A stretch of DNA of 64,000 nucleotides from Butyricicoccus pullicaecorum (GCA_018365995.1 JAGZIY010000006.1:1-64000); one strand, 5' to 3'; counted from the stretch's first letter, positions 26,872-35,179 are shown. Notes: generated by a model not told the origin, from the sequence alone. Translations and numbers: made by a program.

Positions 26872-27495
26872 ATGCCTACCGTTAAGGTTTATAATATGGC
26901 TGGTCAGCAGACCGGCGAAATGGAGCTCAACGCTGCTGTATTCGGCATCGAGCCAAACGTTCCTGCAATGCATGCAGCTGTCAAGAATTATCTGGCAAAC
27001 TGCCGTCAGGGCACACAGTCCACACTGACCCGTTCTGAGGTTCGCGGCGGCGGTATCAAGCCGTGGCGCCAGAAGGGCACAGGTCGTGCACGTCAGGGCT
27101 CTATCCGCTCTCCACAGTGGACACACGGCGGTATTGCGCTGGGCCCGAAGCCTCGCTCCTACCGTTACAGCCTGAACAAGAAGCTCAAGCGTCTTGCTAT
27201 GCTGTCTGCATTGTCTGCAAAGGCACAGGCTGGTGAGCTCATCGTAGTAGATGGACTCGATATGAGCGAAATCAAGACCAAGAGCTTTGCTGGATTCCTC
27301 AAGTCTGTTGAGTCCACTGGCAAGGCACTGGTTGTAACACCAGAGGTTCGCAAGAACATTGTAAAGTCTGCTGCAAACATCCCGGGCGTCCGCACCACAA
27401 TCGCGTCCACCCTGAATGTTTATGACATCCTCAACGCAGACCTGTTCATTCTGGACAAGGATGCGGTACACAAGATCGAGGAGGTATACGCATAA
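26872..27495 (+). CDS. rplD: 50S ribosomal protein L4
   Basis: The 207-residue L4 has the exit-tunnel loop region TRSEVRGGGIKPWRQKGTGR and RSPQWTHGGIALGPKPRSY. L4 is the autogenous regulator of S10 operons in some bacteria. Its stop overlaps the rplW start by one base (TAATG). Confidence 0.97.
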   Translation: MPTVKVYNMAGQQTGEMELNAAVFGIEPNVPAMHAAVKNYLANCRQGTQSTLTRSEVRGGGIKPWRQKGTGRARQGSIRSPQWTHGGIALGPKPRSYRYSLNKKLKRLAMLSALSAKAQAGELIVVDGLDMSEIKTKSFAGFLKSVESTGKALVVTPEVRKNIVKSAANIPGVRTTIASTLNVYDILNADLFILDKDAVHKIEEVYA

Positions 27496-27788
27496 TGAAA
27501 TTCGCACATGACGTCATCAGAAAGCCTGTTATCACAGAGCGCTCTATGTCTGGTCTGGCTGAGAACAAGTATGTGTTCGAGGTTGCTCCGGGCGCAGGCA
27601 AGATTGAGATCAAGAAGGCTGTTGAAGAGATCTTCGGCGTAAAGGTCGCTAAGGTAAATACCATCAAGCTGCCGGGCAAGTGGAAGCGTATGGGCGTTTA
27701 CACCGGCAAGACTGCTGCAAAGAAGAAGGCAATCGTTACACTGACCGACGATTCCAAGAAGATTGAGATCTTCGAGAACATGATGTAA
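27495..27788 (+). CDS. rplW: 50S ribosomal protein L23
   Basis: The 97-residue L23 has DVIRKPVITERSMSG, KYVFEVAPGAGKIEIKKAVEE and VNTIKLPGKWKRMG. L23 sits at the tunnel exit and docks trigger factor and SRP. It overlaps rplD by one base; a 160-base gap follows before rplB. Confidence 0.97.
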   Translation: MKFAHDVIRKPVITERSMSGLAENKYVFEVAPGAGKIEIKKAVEEIFGVKVAKVNTIKLPGKWKRMGVYTGKTAAKKKAIVTLTDDSKKIEIFENMM

Positions 27789-27948
27789 GTTCCGGCGCGT
27801 CCCTTATTGCAGGGAAACCGCATGGACACGGCAAGGAGGCACTTCCCACGTGGAAGGCTTCCAGTGCCGCAGAAGGACTCTCGGAGTCCGGTTATGGGGA
27901 ACGCACCCCGATAAGAAAGCACGTTAGATTTAAGGAGTTGAAATCACA
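27789..27948 (+). promoter_or_regulatory. Structured spacer between rplW and rplB
   Basis: This 160-base gap, in an operon where most gaps are under 20, holds several hairpins: CACTTCC-CACGT-GGAAG, and GGACT-CTCGG-AGTCC (27872-27886). No T-run and no open reading frame. It may regulate rplB expression or mRNA processing. Confidence 0.4.
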
Positions 27949-28782
27949 ATGGCGATTAAGACTTTCAGCCCGACAACCCCGTCTCGCAGAAACATGACTG
28001 TTCTGTCTTACAAGGGTCTGTCCAAGGTGAAGCCTGAAAAGAGCCTTCTTCAGAAGCTCAAAAAGACCGCTGGCCGTAACAGCTATGGCCGCATCACCGT
28101 TCGTCATCATGGCGGCGGCAATAAGCAGAAGTATCGTATCATCGACTTCAAGCGTCAGAAGATGGATATGCCCGCAACTGTTCTGACTCTGGAGTATGAT
28201 CCAAATCGTTCTGCAAACATCGCACTCATTCAGTATGAGGACGGCGTAAAAACATATATCCTTGCACCAGAAGGTCTCAAGATTGGTGCACAGGTTATCT
28301 GCTCCACCACTGCGGATATCAAGCCTGGCAACTGCCTGCCGATTGCAAATATCCCAGTTGGTACTGTGATTCACAATATTGAGCTGTATCCGGGCAAGGG
28401 TGCGCAGCTCGTTCGCTCTGCTGGTGTTGCTGCACAGCTGATGGCGAAGGAGAACGGCAAGGCACAGGTTCGTCTGCCTTCCGGTGAGGTTCGCTATGTT
28501 CGTCTGGACTGCAAGGCTACTATCGGTCAGGTTGGTAATCAGGACCATTCCAACGTACAGCTGGGTAAGGCTGGCCGCAGCCGTCACATGGGTATTCGCC
28601 CAACCGTTCGCGGTTCTGTTATGAACCCGTGCGATCACCCGCATGGTGGTGGTGAGGGCAAGAGCCCAATCGGTCGTCCGTCTCCGGTTACTCCGTGGGG
28701 CAAGCCGGCTATGGGTTACAAGACCCGCAAGAAGAACCACCGCACCGACAAGCAGATTGTCAAGCGTCGTAACGGAAAGTAA
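27949..28782 (+). CDS. rplB: 50S ribosomal protein L2
   Basis: The 277-residue L2 has KTFSPTTPSRRNMTVLSY, GRNSYGRITVRHHGGG, the Zn-loop-like NPCDHPHGGGEGKSPIGRPSP with the conserved His, and a basic C-terminal tail. L2 is needed for subunit joining and peptidyl transfer. AAGGAG lies before the start. Confidence 0.97.
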   Translation: MAIKTFSPTTPSRRNMTVLSYKGLSKVKPEKSLLQKLKKTAGRNSYGRITVRHHGGGNKQKYRIIDFKRQKMDMPATVLTLEYDPNRSANIALIQYEDGVKTYILAPEGLKIGAQVICSTTADIKPGNCLPIANIPVGTVIHNIELYPGKGAQLVRSAGVAAQLMAKENGKAQVRLPSGEVRYVRLDCKATIGQVGNQDHSNVQLGKAGRSRHMGIRPTVRGSVMNPCDHPHGGGEGKSPIGRPSPVTPWGKPAMGYKTRKKNHRTDKQIVKRRNGK

Positions 28783-28800
28783 GGAAAGGAGACTTAAAAT

Positions 28801-29082
28801 ATGGGCAGAAGTGTTAAGAAGGGCCCTTTTGTGGCTCCTGAGCTTTACAAAAGAGTTGCTAGCATGAACGAGGCAGGCGAAAAGAAGGTTATCAAGACCT
28901 GGTCCCGTGCCTCCACCATTTTCCCGGAATTCGTTGGCCACACCATCGCAGTGCATGACGGCCGCAAGCACGTTCCGGTATATGTGACCGAGGACATGGT
29001 AGGTCATAAGCTGGGCGAGTTTGCGCCGACCCGTACCTACAAGGGTCACGCGGGCAGCAAGACCTCCAACAACGGTAAGTAA
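28801..29082 (+). CDS. rpsS: 30S ribosomal protein S19
   Basis: The 93-residue S19 has MGRSVKKGPFVAPELYKR, IKTWSRASTIFPEFVGHT and the C-terminal KLGEFAPTRTYKGHAG. It binds 16S rRNA in the head together with S13. AAAGGAG lies before the start. Confidence 0.97.
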   Translation: MGRSVKKGPFVAPELYKRVASMNEAGEKKVIKTWSRASTIFPEFVGHTIAVHDGRKHVPVYVTEDMVGHKLGEFAPTRTYKGHAGSKTSNNGK

Positions 29083-29098
29083 GGGGAGGTAAGAACAA

Positions 29099-29434
29099 AT
29101 GGAAGCAAGAGCAATTGTTAGAAATGTCCGCATGACTCCCCGCAAGATGAAGCTCATCTGTGACCTCATCCGCGGAAAGGATGCCGGCACCGCAATGGCT
29201 ATCATTATGAACACCCCAAAGGCTGCCTCTGAGGTTATGGCAAAGCTGCTCAAGAGCGCTGTTGCCAACGCAGAGAACAACCACGGCATGAACACCGACA
29301 ACCTGTATGTTAAGGAAGTTCATGTTGCACCAGGTCCGATTATGAAGCGTGTTATGCCGCGTGCACAGGGCCGTGCATTCCGTATCCTGAAGAGAACCTC
29401 TCATGTAACTCTGGTTCTCGCAGAGAAAGAATAA
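29099..29434 (+). CDS. rplV: 50S ribosomal protein L22
   Basis: The 111-residue L22 has MEARAIVRNVRMTPRKMKL, the ATG-like SAVANAENNHGM, and the exit-tunnel hairpin GPIMKRVMPRAQGRAFRI. Mutations in this hairpin cause macrolide resistance in other bacteria; the loop here looks normal. Confidence 0.97.
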   Translation: MEARAIVRNVRMTPRKMKLICDLIRGKDAGTAMAIIMNTPKAASEVMAKLLKSAVANAENNHGMNTDNLYVKEVHVAPGPIMKRVMPRAQGRAFRILKRTSHVTLVLAEKE

Positions 29435-29448
29435 GGGGAGGTTAAACA

Positions 29449-30213
29449 ATGGGCCAGAAAGTTAATCCACACGGTCTCCGTGTAGGCGTAATCAAGAATT
29501 GGGATTCCCGTTGGTTCGCAAAGGACGCACAGTTCGGCGATCTCCTCGTGGAAGACTACAATATCCGTAAGGTTCTGAAGAAGAAGCTGTATGATGCAGG
29601 CGTGGCTGCAATCGAAATCGAGCGCACCACCAAGGATGTCAAGATCATCCTTCAGGTTGCACGTCCGGGTCTTGTAATCGGCAAGGGCGGCGAGCTCATC
29701 GAGAAGCTGCAGGCTGAGATGGCAAAGATGATCGGCAAGCCAACCAAGATTTCCATCATCGAACTGAAGAACCCGGATACAAACGCACAGCTGGTTGCAG
29801 AGAATATCGCAGCACAGCTGGAAAAGCGTATTTCTTTCCGCCGCGCAATGAAGCAGTCCATGGGGCGCGCAATGCGTATGGGCGCAAAGGGCATCAAGAC
29901 CTGCTGCTCTGGTCGTCTGGGCGGTGCTGAAATCGCACGTACTGAGCACTATCATGAGGGTACAATCCCGCTGCAGACTCTGCGTGCTGATATCGACTAC
30001 GGTTTTGCTGAGGCAAATACAACTTACGGCAAGATCGGTGTTAAGGTTTGGATTTACAAGGGCGAAGTTCTGACCGGCGGTCCGCGTCTGGGCCGTTCGA
30101 TCGAAGCTCCGAAGCCCGCTTTCGAGCGCCGCGACCGCCGCGACCGCCGCAATGGCGACCGTCGCAACGGTGATCGCCGCCGCGCACCGCGCCAGGAAGG
30201 AGGCAACCGCTAA
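29449..30213 (+). CDS. rpsC: 30S ribosomal protein S3 with Arg/Asp-rich C-terminal tail
   Basis: The 254-residue S3 has MGQKVNPHGLRVGVIKNW, the KH domain GKGGELIEKLQAEM, SFRRAMKQSMGRAMRMGAKG and GVKVWIYKGEVL. It is longer than the usual 210-230 residues because of a low-complexity C-terminal tail made of RRDRR, NGDRR and related repeats (about residues 225-254). S3 lines the mRNA entry tunnel and has helicase activity. Its stop overlaps the rplP start by one base. Confidence 0.96.
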   Translation: MGQKVNPHGLRVGVIKNWDSRWFAKDAQFGDLLVEDYNIRKVLKKKLYDAGVAAIEIERTTKDVKIILQVARPGLVIGKGGELIEKLQAEMAKMIGKPTKISIIELKNPDTNAQLVAENIAAQLEKRISFRRAMKQSMGRAMRMGAKGIKTCCSGRLGGAEIARTEHYHEGTIPLQTLRADIDYGFAEANTTYGKIGVKVWIYKGEVLTGGPRLGRSIEAPKPAFERRDRRDRRNGDRRNGDRRRAPRQEGGNR

Positions 30214-30641
30214 TGCTGCTCCCAAAGAGAGTGAAATATCGCCGCGTTCATAGAGGCCGCCTCAAGGGCAAGGCTTCCCGTGGCAACTTTGTTGCATACG
30301 GTGAATATGGTATCATGGCTACTGAGCCTGCATGGATTACCTCGAATCAGATCGAGGCAGCCCGTATCGCTATGACCCGTTACACCAAGCGTGGTGGTAA
30401 GGTATGGATTAAGATTTTCCCTGACAAGCCGGTTACAGAGAAGCCTGCTGAGACCCGAATGGGTTCCGGTAAGGGCTCTCCGGAGTACTGGGTAGCTGTT
30501 GTAAAGCCGGGCCGCGTTCTCTTTGAGATCGCTGGTGTTTCCGAGGAAATCGCTCGTGAGGCACTGCGTCTGGCTAGCCACAAGCTGCCGGTTAAGACCA
30601 AGTTTGTAGCCCGTGAGACCAAGATTGGTGGTGAAGAATGA
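30213..30641 (+). CDS. rplP: 50S ribosomal protein L16
   Basis: The 142-residue L16 has MLLPKRVKYRRVHRGRLKG, ITSNQIEAARIAMTRYTKRG, the PDKPVTEKPAETRMGSGKG loop near the A-site tRNA, and GVSEEIAREALRLASHKLP. It is coupled to rpsC (TAATG) and overlaps rpmC. Confidence 0.97.
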   Translation: MLLPKRVKYRRVHRGRLKGKASRGNFVAYGEYGIMATEPAWITSNQIEAARIAMTRYTKRGGKVWIKIFPDKPVTEKPAETRMGSGKGSPEYWVAVVKPGRVLFEIAGVSEEIAREALRLASHKLPVKTKFVARETKIGGEE

Positions 30642-30838
30642 TGAAGGCAAAAGAGATTAGAGAGCTGAGCGCCGCAGAGCTCGAGACCAAGATCGCCGAG
30701 CTGAAGAAGGATCTCTTTAACCTGAGACTTCAGCATGCAACCAATCAGCTTGACAACACCAACAAGATTTCTGAGGTTAAGCGCGATATCGCGCGTGTCA
30801 ACACCGTTCTCCGCGAGCTTCAGCTTGCGGGCAAGTAA
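30638..30838 (+). CDS. rpmC: 50S ribosomal protein L29
   Basis: The 66-residue L29 has KEIRELSAAELETKIAELKK and LFNLRLQHATNQLDNTNKI, the two-helix coiled hairpin of the family. The first of two tandem ATG codons overlaps the rplP stop. Confidence 0.96.
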   Translation: MMKAKEIRELSAAELETKIAELKKDLFNLRLQHATNQLDNTNKISEVKRDIARVNTVLRELQLAGK

Positions 30839-30853
30839 GGGAGGTAAGCGAAG

Positions 30854-31111
30854 TTGAGCGAGAGAGCGTTACGCAAGACCAGAATCGGCAAGGTTGTATC
30901 CGATAAGATGGATAAGACCATTGTCGTTGCTATCGAGGACAGCGTTCAGCATCCTCTGTATAAGAAGGTTATGAAGAGAACCTATAAGCTGAAGGCACAC
31001 GACGAAAACAACGAGTGCAAGATTGGCGATAAGGTTAAGGTTATGGAGACCCGTCCGCTGTCCAAGGACAAGCGCTGGAGACTGGTCGAAGTGATTGAGA
31101 AGGCTAAGTAA
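30854..31111 (+). CDS. rpsQ: 30S ribosomal protein S17
   Basis: The 85-residue S17 has RKTRIGKVVSDKMDKTIVVA, HPLYKKVMKRTYKLKAHDE and METRPLSKDKRWRLVEV. The start is TTG with GGGAGGT upstream. Confidence 0.96.
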   Translation: MSERALRKTRIGKVVSDKMDKTIVVAIEDSVQHPLYKKVMKRTYKLKAHDENNECKIGDKVKVMETRPLSKDKRWRLVEVIEKAK

Positions 31112-31125
31112 GGAGGAGCGCACAC

Positions 31126-31494
31126 ATGATTCAGCAGGAGACTTTTCTGCGCGCAGCTGACAACAGCGGCGCAAAGGAGCTGAAGTGCATTCGTGTTCTC
31201 GGCGGCTCCACCCGTAAGTACGGCAACATTGGCGACGTGATTGTTTGCTCTGTCCGCAAGGCAACCCCGGGCGGCGGCGTAAAGAAGGGCGACGTTGTAA
31301 AGGCTGTTATCGTCCGCTCTGTAAAGGGCTTGCGCCGTGCGGACGGCAGCTATATCCGCTTCGACGAGAATGCGGCTGTTATCATCAAGGAAGATAAGAA
31401 CCCCAGAGGTACCCGTATCTTTGGGCCTGTTGCACGTGAGCTGCGCGACAAGGACTACATGAAGATCCTGTCTCTGGCTCCCGAAGTACTGTAA
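31126..31494 (+). CDS. rplN: 50S ribosomal protein L14
   Basis: The 122-residue L14 has MIQQETFLRAADNSGAKELK, RVLGGSTRKYGNIGDVIV and GTRIFGPVARELRDKDYMKI. The length is exactly typical. It contacts h14 of 16S rRNA in an intersubunit bridge. Confidence 0.97.
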   Translation: MIQQETFLRAADNSGAKELKCIRVLGGSTRKYGNIGDVIVCSVRKATPGGGVKKGDVVKAVIVRSVKGLRRADGSYIRFDENAAVIIKEDKNPRGTRIFGPVARELRDKDYMKILSLAPEVL

Positions 31495-31509
31495 GGAGGT
31501 CCCCGAAAC

Positions 31510-31827
31510 ATGAATACTCTGCATATCAAGACGGGCGACACCGCAGTTGTCCTCTCTGGTAAGGAGAAGGGCAAGCAGGGCAAGGTTCTGTCCGTAAACC
31601 CAAAGAAGGCTATGGTTGTGATTGAGGGTGTCAATATGATTACCTGCCACCAGAAGCCGCGCCGTCAGGGTGAGACCGGCGGCATCATCAAGCGCGAGGG
31701 CGCACTGCGTGCTTGTAAGGTTATGAAGGTTTGCCCGAAGTGCGGCAAGCCAACCCGCCCGGCTGCAAAGATTCTTGAGAATGGCAACAAGGTTGCTGTC
31801 TGCAAGAAGTGCGGCGAGACGATTTAA
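31510..31827 (+). CDS. rplX: 50S ribosomal protein L24
   Basis: The 105-residue L24 has the KOW motif GDTAVVLSGKEKGKQGKVL, GVNMITCHQKPRRQGETGGI, and a C-terminal CPKCGKPTRP / CKKCGE pair of CxxC motifs that may bind zinc. It initiates 50S assembly. Confidence 0.96.
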   Translation: MNTLHIKTGDTAVVLSGKEKGKQGKVLSVNPKKAMVVIEGVNMITCHQKPRRQGETGGIIKREGALRACKVMKVCPKCGKPTRPAAKILENGNKVAVCKKCGETI

Positions 31828-31843
31828 GGAGGAGGTTTAACTT

Positions 31844-32386
31844 ATGCCTAGACTGAAGGATAAGTATGTCGCAGAGGTTGCACCTGCTCTGATGAAGAAG
31901 TTCGAGTACAAGAGCACCATGCAGATCCCGAAGATTGACAAGATCATCGTAAACTGCGGCTGTGGTAAGGAAGCAAATGGCAACGCTAAGGTTCTCGAGG
32001 CTGTTGTTCGTGATTTGACTGCAATCACCGGCCAGAAGGCTGTTGTAACCACTGCAAAGAAGTCGGTTGCAAACTTTAAGCTGCGTGAGGGCATGCCGGT
32101 TGGCGCAAAGGTAACTCTGCGCGCAGACCGTATGTGGGAGTTCTTGGATCGTCTGTTCAACGTGGCTCTGCCGCGTGTACGTGACTTCCGTGGTATCTCT
32201 GCCAACTCTTTTGACGGCCGCGGCAACTACGCATTCGGTCTCAAGGAGCAGCTGATTTTCCCAGAAATCTCCTACGAGCAGATTGATAAGATTCGTGGTA
32301 TGGATATCATCATCTGCACCACTGCAAACACTGACGAAGAAGCACGTGAGCTGCTGTCCCTGATGGGCGCACCGTTCGCGAAGTAA
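31844..32386 (+). CDS. rplE: 50S ribosomal protein L5
   Basis: The 180-residue L5 has MPRLKDKYVAEVAPALMKKF, the TGQKAVVTTAKKSVANFKLR segment, and LPRVRDFRGISANSFDGRGN. It binds 5S rRNA and contacts P-site tRNA. Confidence 0.97.
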   Translation: MPRLKDKYVAEVAPALMKKFEYKSTMQIPKIDKIIVNCGCGKEANGNAKVLEAVVRDLTAITGQKAVVTTAKKSVANFKLREGMPVGAKVTLRADRMWEFLDRLFNVALPRVRDFRGISANSFDGRGNYAFGLKEQLIFPEISYEQIDKIRGMDIIICTTANTDEEARELLSLMGAPFAK

Positions 32387-32402
32387 GAAGGAGGAGAATT
32401 CA

Positions 32403-32588
32403 ATGGCTAAGAAGGCAATGGTACTCAAGCAGCAGAAGACTCCGAAGTTCTCAACTCGTCAGTACAACCGCTGCAAGATTTGCGGCCGTCCGCACGCTTA
32501 CCTGCGTGATTACGGTATCTGCCGTATCTGTTTCCGTGAGCTGGCTTACAAGGGTCAGATTCCGGGTGTTCGCAAGGCTTCTTGGTAA
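32403..32588 (+). CDS. rpsN: 30S ribosomal protein S14, zinc-binding type Z
   Basis: The 61-residue S14 has two CxxC motifs (RCKICGRP and CRICFRE) that bind zinc and marks the short Z form. The C-terminus GQIPGVRKASW is standard. In Firmicutes rpsH normally follows within about 30 bases; here a terminator and a 3.7 kb accessory insert follow. Confidence 0.96.
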   Translation: MAKKAMVLKQQKTPKFSTRQYNRCKICGRPHAYLRDYGICRICFRELAYKGQIPGVRKASW

Positions 32589-32613
32589 GCACAAGCGATT
32601 TAAGCGATTATAT

Positions 32614-32646
32614 AAAGCCGCACAGCGTAAGCTGTGCGGCTTTTTT
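32614..32646 (+). terminator. Strong terminator inside the former spc operon
   Basis: AAAGCCGCACAGC pairs with GCTGTGCGGCTTT, followed by a T-run, 26 bases after rpsN. It should separate the ribosomal genes from the accessory insert. Confidence 0.85.
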
Positions 32647-32800
32647 GTATATATTGTTTAATTTTAGAGAGTCGATTTTGTCAAAATTAAAGATTGATAC
32701 GCTTTTGTATAGATAGTATGATGATTGCATAAAAGGATATATAAGTTATATTCTGTGTCAATGTATCAAATCCAGTTCGCGTGTAAAAGGAGTGATTTTT

Positions 32801-33229
32801 ATGACAAAGCAATGGATTCGCAGAACCAGTATAATCCTTTGTGGGGCAATGCTGTGCGCTGGTGCAGCACAGGCAAATATTTATATGCCACAAAGTAGTA
32901 TCGCAGCAGAGCAAGAGGAGCAAGTGACACGAAGCGTCGAGGATTATAGAGTCTCCTTGGGCAGCAACGGCAGAGAAAAAGAATTTTGCAGAGAGTCTAT
33001 TGGCAACACATCAAAAGTTACTGTCACGTTCAAAGGAACAGGTGGACCAGAAGAAGTTGAAATTTGCATTTATCAAAGGGCAGGAGAATGCAGCAAATTG
33101 ATGAAAAGTGAGGTTTTATCGCTTCGAGACGCGGTAACCGTATCGGTTGATGGAGATGAATTTTATGTAACGGCAACAGTTACAAAGGGAATGGGAGGTA
33201 ACGCTGCATTTCAAATTTCGTGGGGTTAA
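32801..33229 (+). CDS. Small secreted protein, unknown function
   Basis: The 142-residue product has a signal peptide (KQWIRRTSIILCGAMLCAG, cut after AQA). The mature domain of about 112 residues is beta-rich with regularly spaced Val/Thr strands and two Cys (EFCRE, CIYQ plus ECSK), which could form disulphides. ATG 32801 is preferred to GTG 32792 because AAAGGAG lies 10 bases before it. No family is recognised. It is the first gene of the insert within the spc operon. Confidence 0.7.
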   Translation: MTKQWIRRTSIILCGAMLCAGAAQANIYMPQSSIAAEQEEQVTRSVEDYRVSLGSNGREKEFCRESIGNTSKVTVTFKGTGGPEEVEICIYQRAGECSKLMKSEVLSLRDAVTVSVDGDEFYVTATVTKGMGGNAAFQISWG

Positions 33230-33259
33230 CAATTTGAAATGGAAGAAATTGGAGGTATC

Positions 33260-33730
33260 ATGGTATAAACGAACGGATCATAAAGATTCTTACGATGTTG
33301 ATGCCTGTCACGGCAGGTGGTGTGAGTGCTACTCAATTGTACGATGAGTCAGATATGCCTGTATCAGCAGACGTTTTGGCGATGCAAGAAACTGAAGTAA
33401 ATTCAGAAGATGTCTTATGAAGAACGCCAAGATGTAAATGGAGAAATGATTTGTTATGCAGGCTCTGCATATAAGATTATTCTTCAATCAACAAACTATG
33501 ATTATGCGAATGGTGCTTCTTTACGTGTATCATTTGAAGAAAGCGAAGGCTGGGAATTACTGGGTGTTTTGGTTGAGCAAAGAGTGAATGATGATTGGGA
33601 AGAGGTATCAGAAGAACAAATTGAGATTGGAGATTCGGCTACATTTGGAGACATTGAATATCTAAACGATTTTCGTGTCAGAGTTAGAAGTTTGAGTGAG
33701 GAAGGGAGTAATTGTTACCCTATATATTAA
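33260..33730 (+). pseudogene. Second small secreted protein gene, frameshifted
   Basis: GGAGG (33251-33255) precedes ATG GTA TAA at 33260. A frame from about 33265 reads a signal-peptide-like NERIIKILTMLMPVTAGGVSA and a polar stretch ending EVNSEDVL at TGA 33418-33420. The rest continues in another frame from 33410 (YEERQDVNGEMICYAG) to 33730 as a beta-rich domain like other exported proteins nearby. Two small indels, one after the start codon and one near 33412, would explain this. The frame from ATG 33410 alone has no signal peptide or ribosome binding site. Confidence 0.6.
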
Positions 33731-34014
33731 GTTGAATAATTAAAGTCCGTATAAAATTATTTTGCATCTGTATATATTATGGTACCGTACAAAATTATGC
33801 CACCCTTTAAGGGGTGGTATAATTTTGCCGAAAAGATGATTTTTATTTTACATGTCTTTCTGTTTTTTGATGGCAGACTATCTGAATATATGGATAGGAT
33901 TGGGCTGTGAACGTGCCGTTTTCGTATGAATCATAATGTTGATGACCGTATCATGATATGCTATATTTATGTTATAGCATCAGAGTATATATGGTCGTGG
34001 GAAGGAAATCAAAT
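33731..34014. other. Gap with two inverted repeats
   Basis: An inverted repeat with about 16-base arms (CAAAATTATGCCACCC and near-complement, 33790-33827) follows the broken gene; it lacks a T-run and could be a terminator relic or a small mobile repeat. A second one, ATGCTATA/TATAGCAT (33958-33980), lies close to the next start and could be an operator. No gene. Confidence 0.45.
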
Positions 34015-34695
34015 ATGATAGAAGTGATATGTGAGAATGAGAAATTTCTTGTCAAAGGCAGTTTTTCATTGGGGATTGCGGGTGTATTTGAAAATAAGGA
34101 GTTTACAGAGACAGGAACAATTTCTATTTATGATACTTTGCCTTGTCTTTTAGAGGCTTTACATGAAAAAGAGTCTTTTTATTATCAGCCATTGCTGCCT
34201 TATTTACAAGGAAAAGAGAACGGAGCAGCAATTGCACAAGGACTTGCAGATTATTATAACCAGAAAGAGAGAGAGGCGCAAGCATATCAAAAACAAATCA
34301 ATGACTGCATTTTATTTCATTTATTTGAGGATATGGAAGGCTGTGAATATCCTTTTTGGGAAATTCGGCAAGCCATTGTACCAAATCGCTTACAGGGAAT
34401 AGATGTGGATTCTATTTATCATACCGGAGAAAGCGTATCGGAATGGTGGCAAGATTTTTATGAATTGCCGAATAATGGGTCGATTCCTAAAATAGATGTA
34501 GAGGGGAATTTGAGGAGAATGTTCCCCATGTTTGATTTTGACGGTTTGTATCGCTCTATCATTCCGCAGGGAATGTTATTGCATGGAAGATTTATAGAAG
34601 TGCAATTCTCAGATGGGTGGGGAAAAGAACTGTTTTGCAGTGCGTATAACCGCTTTGATGAAAATTTTGCTTCATGGGAATGGAGTAATCACTGA
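34015..34695 (+). CDS. Unrecognised cytoplasmic protein in the spc insert
   Basis: The 226-residue product has no signal peptide or membrane helix. It is rich in aromatic residues and Glu, with a beta-rich start (MIEVICENEKFLVKGSFSLG), a helical middle (YYNQKEREAQAYQKQINDCI) and a C-terminal segment QFSDGWGKELFCSAYNRF. ATG 34015 follows GGAAGGAAA; the longer frame from 33958 overlaps an inverted repeat. Proteins of this look are often found with contact-dependent or immunity gene sets, but nothing here proves that. Confidence 0.6.
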   Translation: MIEVICENEKFLVKGSFSLGIAGVFENKEFTETGTISIYDTLPCLLEALHEKESFYYQPLLPYLQGKENGAAIAQGLADYYNQKEREAQAYQKQINDCILFHLFEDMEGCEYPFWEIRQAIVPNRLQGIDVDSIYHTGESVSEWWQDFYELPNNGSIPKIDVEGNLRRMFPMFDFDGLYRSIIPQGMLLHGRFIEVQFSDGWGKELFCSAYNRFDENFASWEWSNH

Positions 34696-34762
34696 TTTCT
34701 TTCAAGCGACCAAACAAGTTCAATAAATTCTTTGCATTTTGGGGAAGGTGTATGATGGCACG

Positions 34763-35179
34763 ATGGTTCATGTGTCTAAAAGGATTGCTGGTGTGCTGGG
34801 TATCAGCGGTTTGCTTGTGCTTTGCACATATCTGTATTGGAAGCCCATTCCAATCGTTCCAGACCCAAAATTGGGCGCTGTGGATATTGTGAAAGTCCGA
34901 AATGCGGAAGGTGAGTTGGTACTGCTTGAAGAATATGATGAAGCTTGTTGTATTCTAAACTATCTGGCAACGTGTAAAGAACGGCGGATTCTGGAAGATG
35001 TAGGGGCATATTCGTTAGATGATGCAGATGTGATGCTTCTTGTGTTTACAGGTGATTCGCTCAAGCAAGTGGTGCTGGGAGATGTGAATTATGTAAGCAG
35101 TGGAAAATCCAATAAAAGAAAACATGAGATTTTAGATGCAGATGATGTAAGACAGAATCTTTTCGCGTTGCTGCAATAG
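34763..35179 (+). CDS. Small membrane-anchored protein, unknown function
   Basis: The product (138 residues from ATG 34763) has one N-terminal hydrophobic helix (RIAGVLGISGLLVLCTYLYW) and a polar extracellular or cytoplasmic domain of about 110 residues with acidic and Val-rich stretches. The start is uncertain: GTG 34748 and TTG 34739 are in frame, and the best ribosome binding site (GGGGAAGG) precedes an ATGATG in another frame that gives only a 45-residue hydrophobic peptide. No family is recognised. Confidence 0.55.
   Translation: MVHVSKRIAGVLGISGLLVLCTYLYWKPIPIVPDPKLGAVDIVKVRNAEGELVLLEEYDEACCILNYLATCKERRILEDVGAYSLDDADVMLLVFTGDSLKQVVLGDVNYVSSGKSNKRKHEILDADDVRQNLFALLQ

Noticed and set aside
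26125..30225. Long open frames on the minus strand opposite rplC, rplD, rplB, rplV and rpsC (up to about 470 codons)
   Set aside because: They are antisense shadows of highly biased ribosomal protein codons; their products are Cys/Leu-rich with no motifs, and the plus-strand genes are certain.
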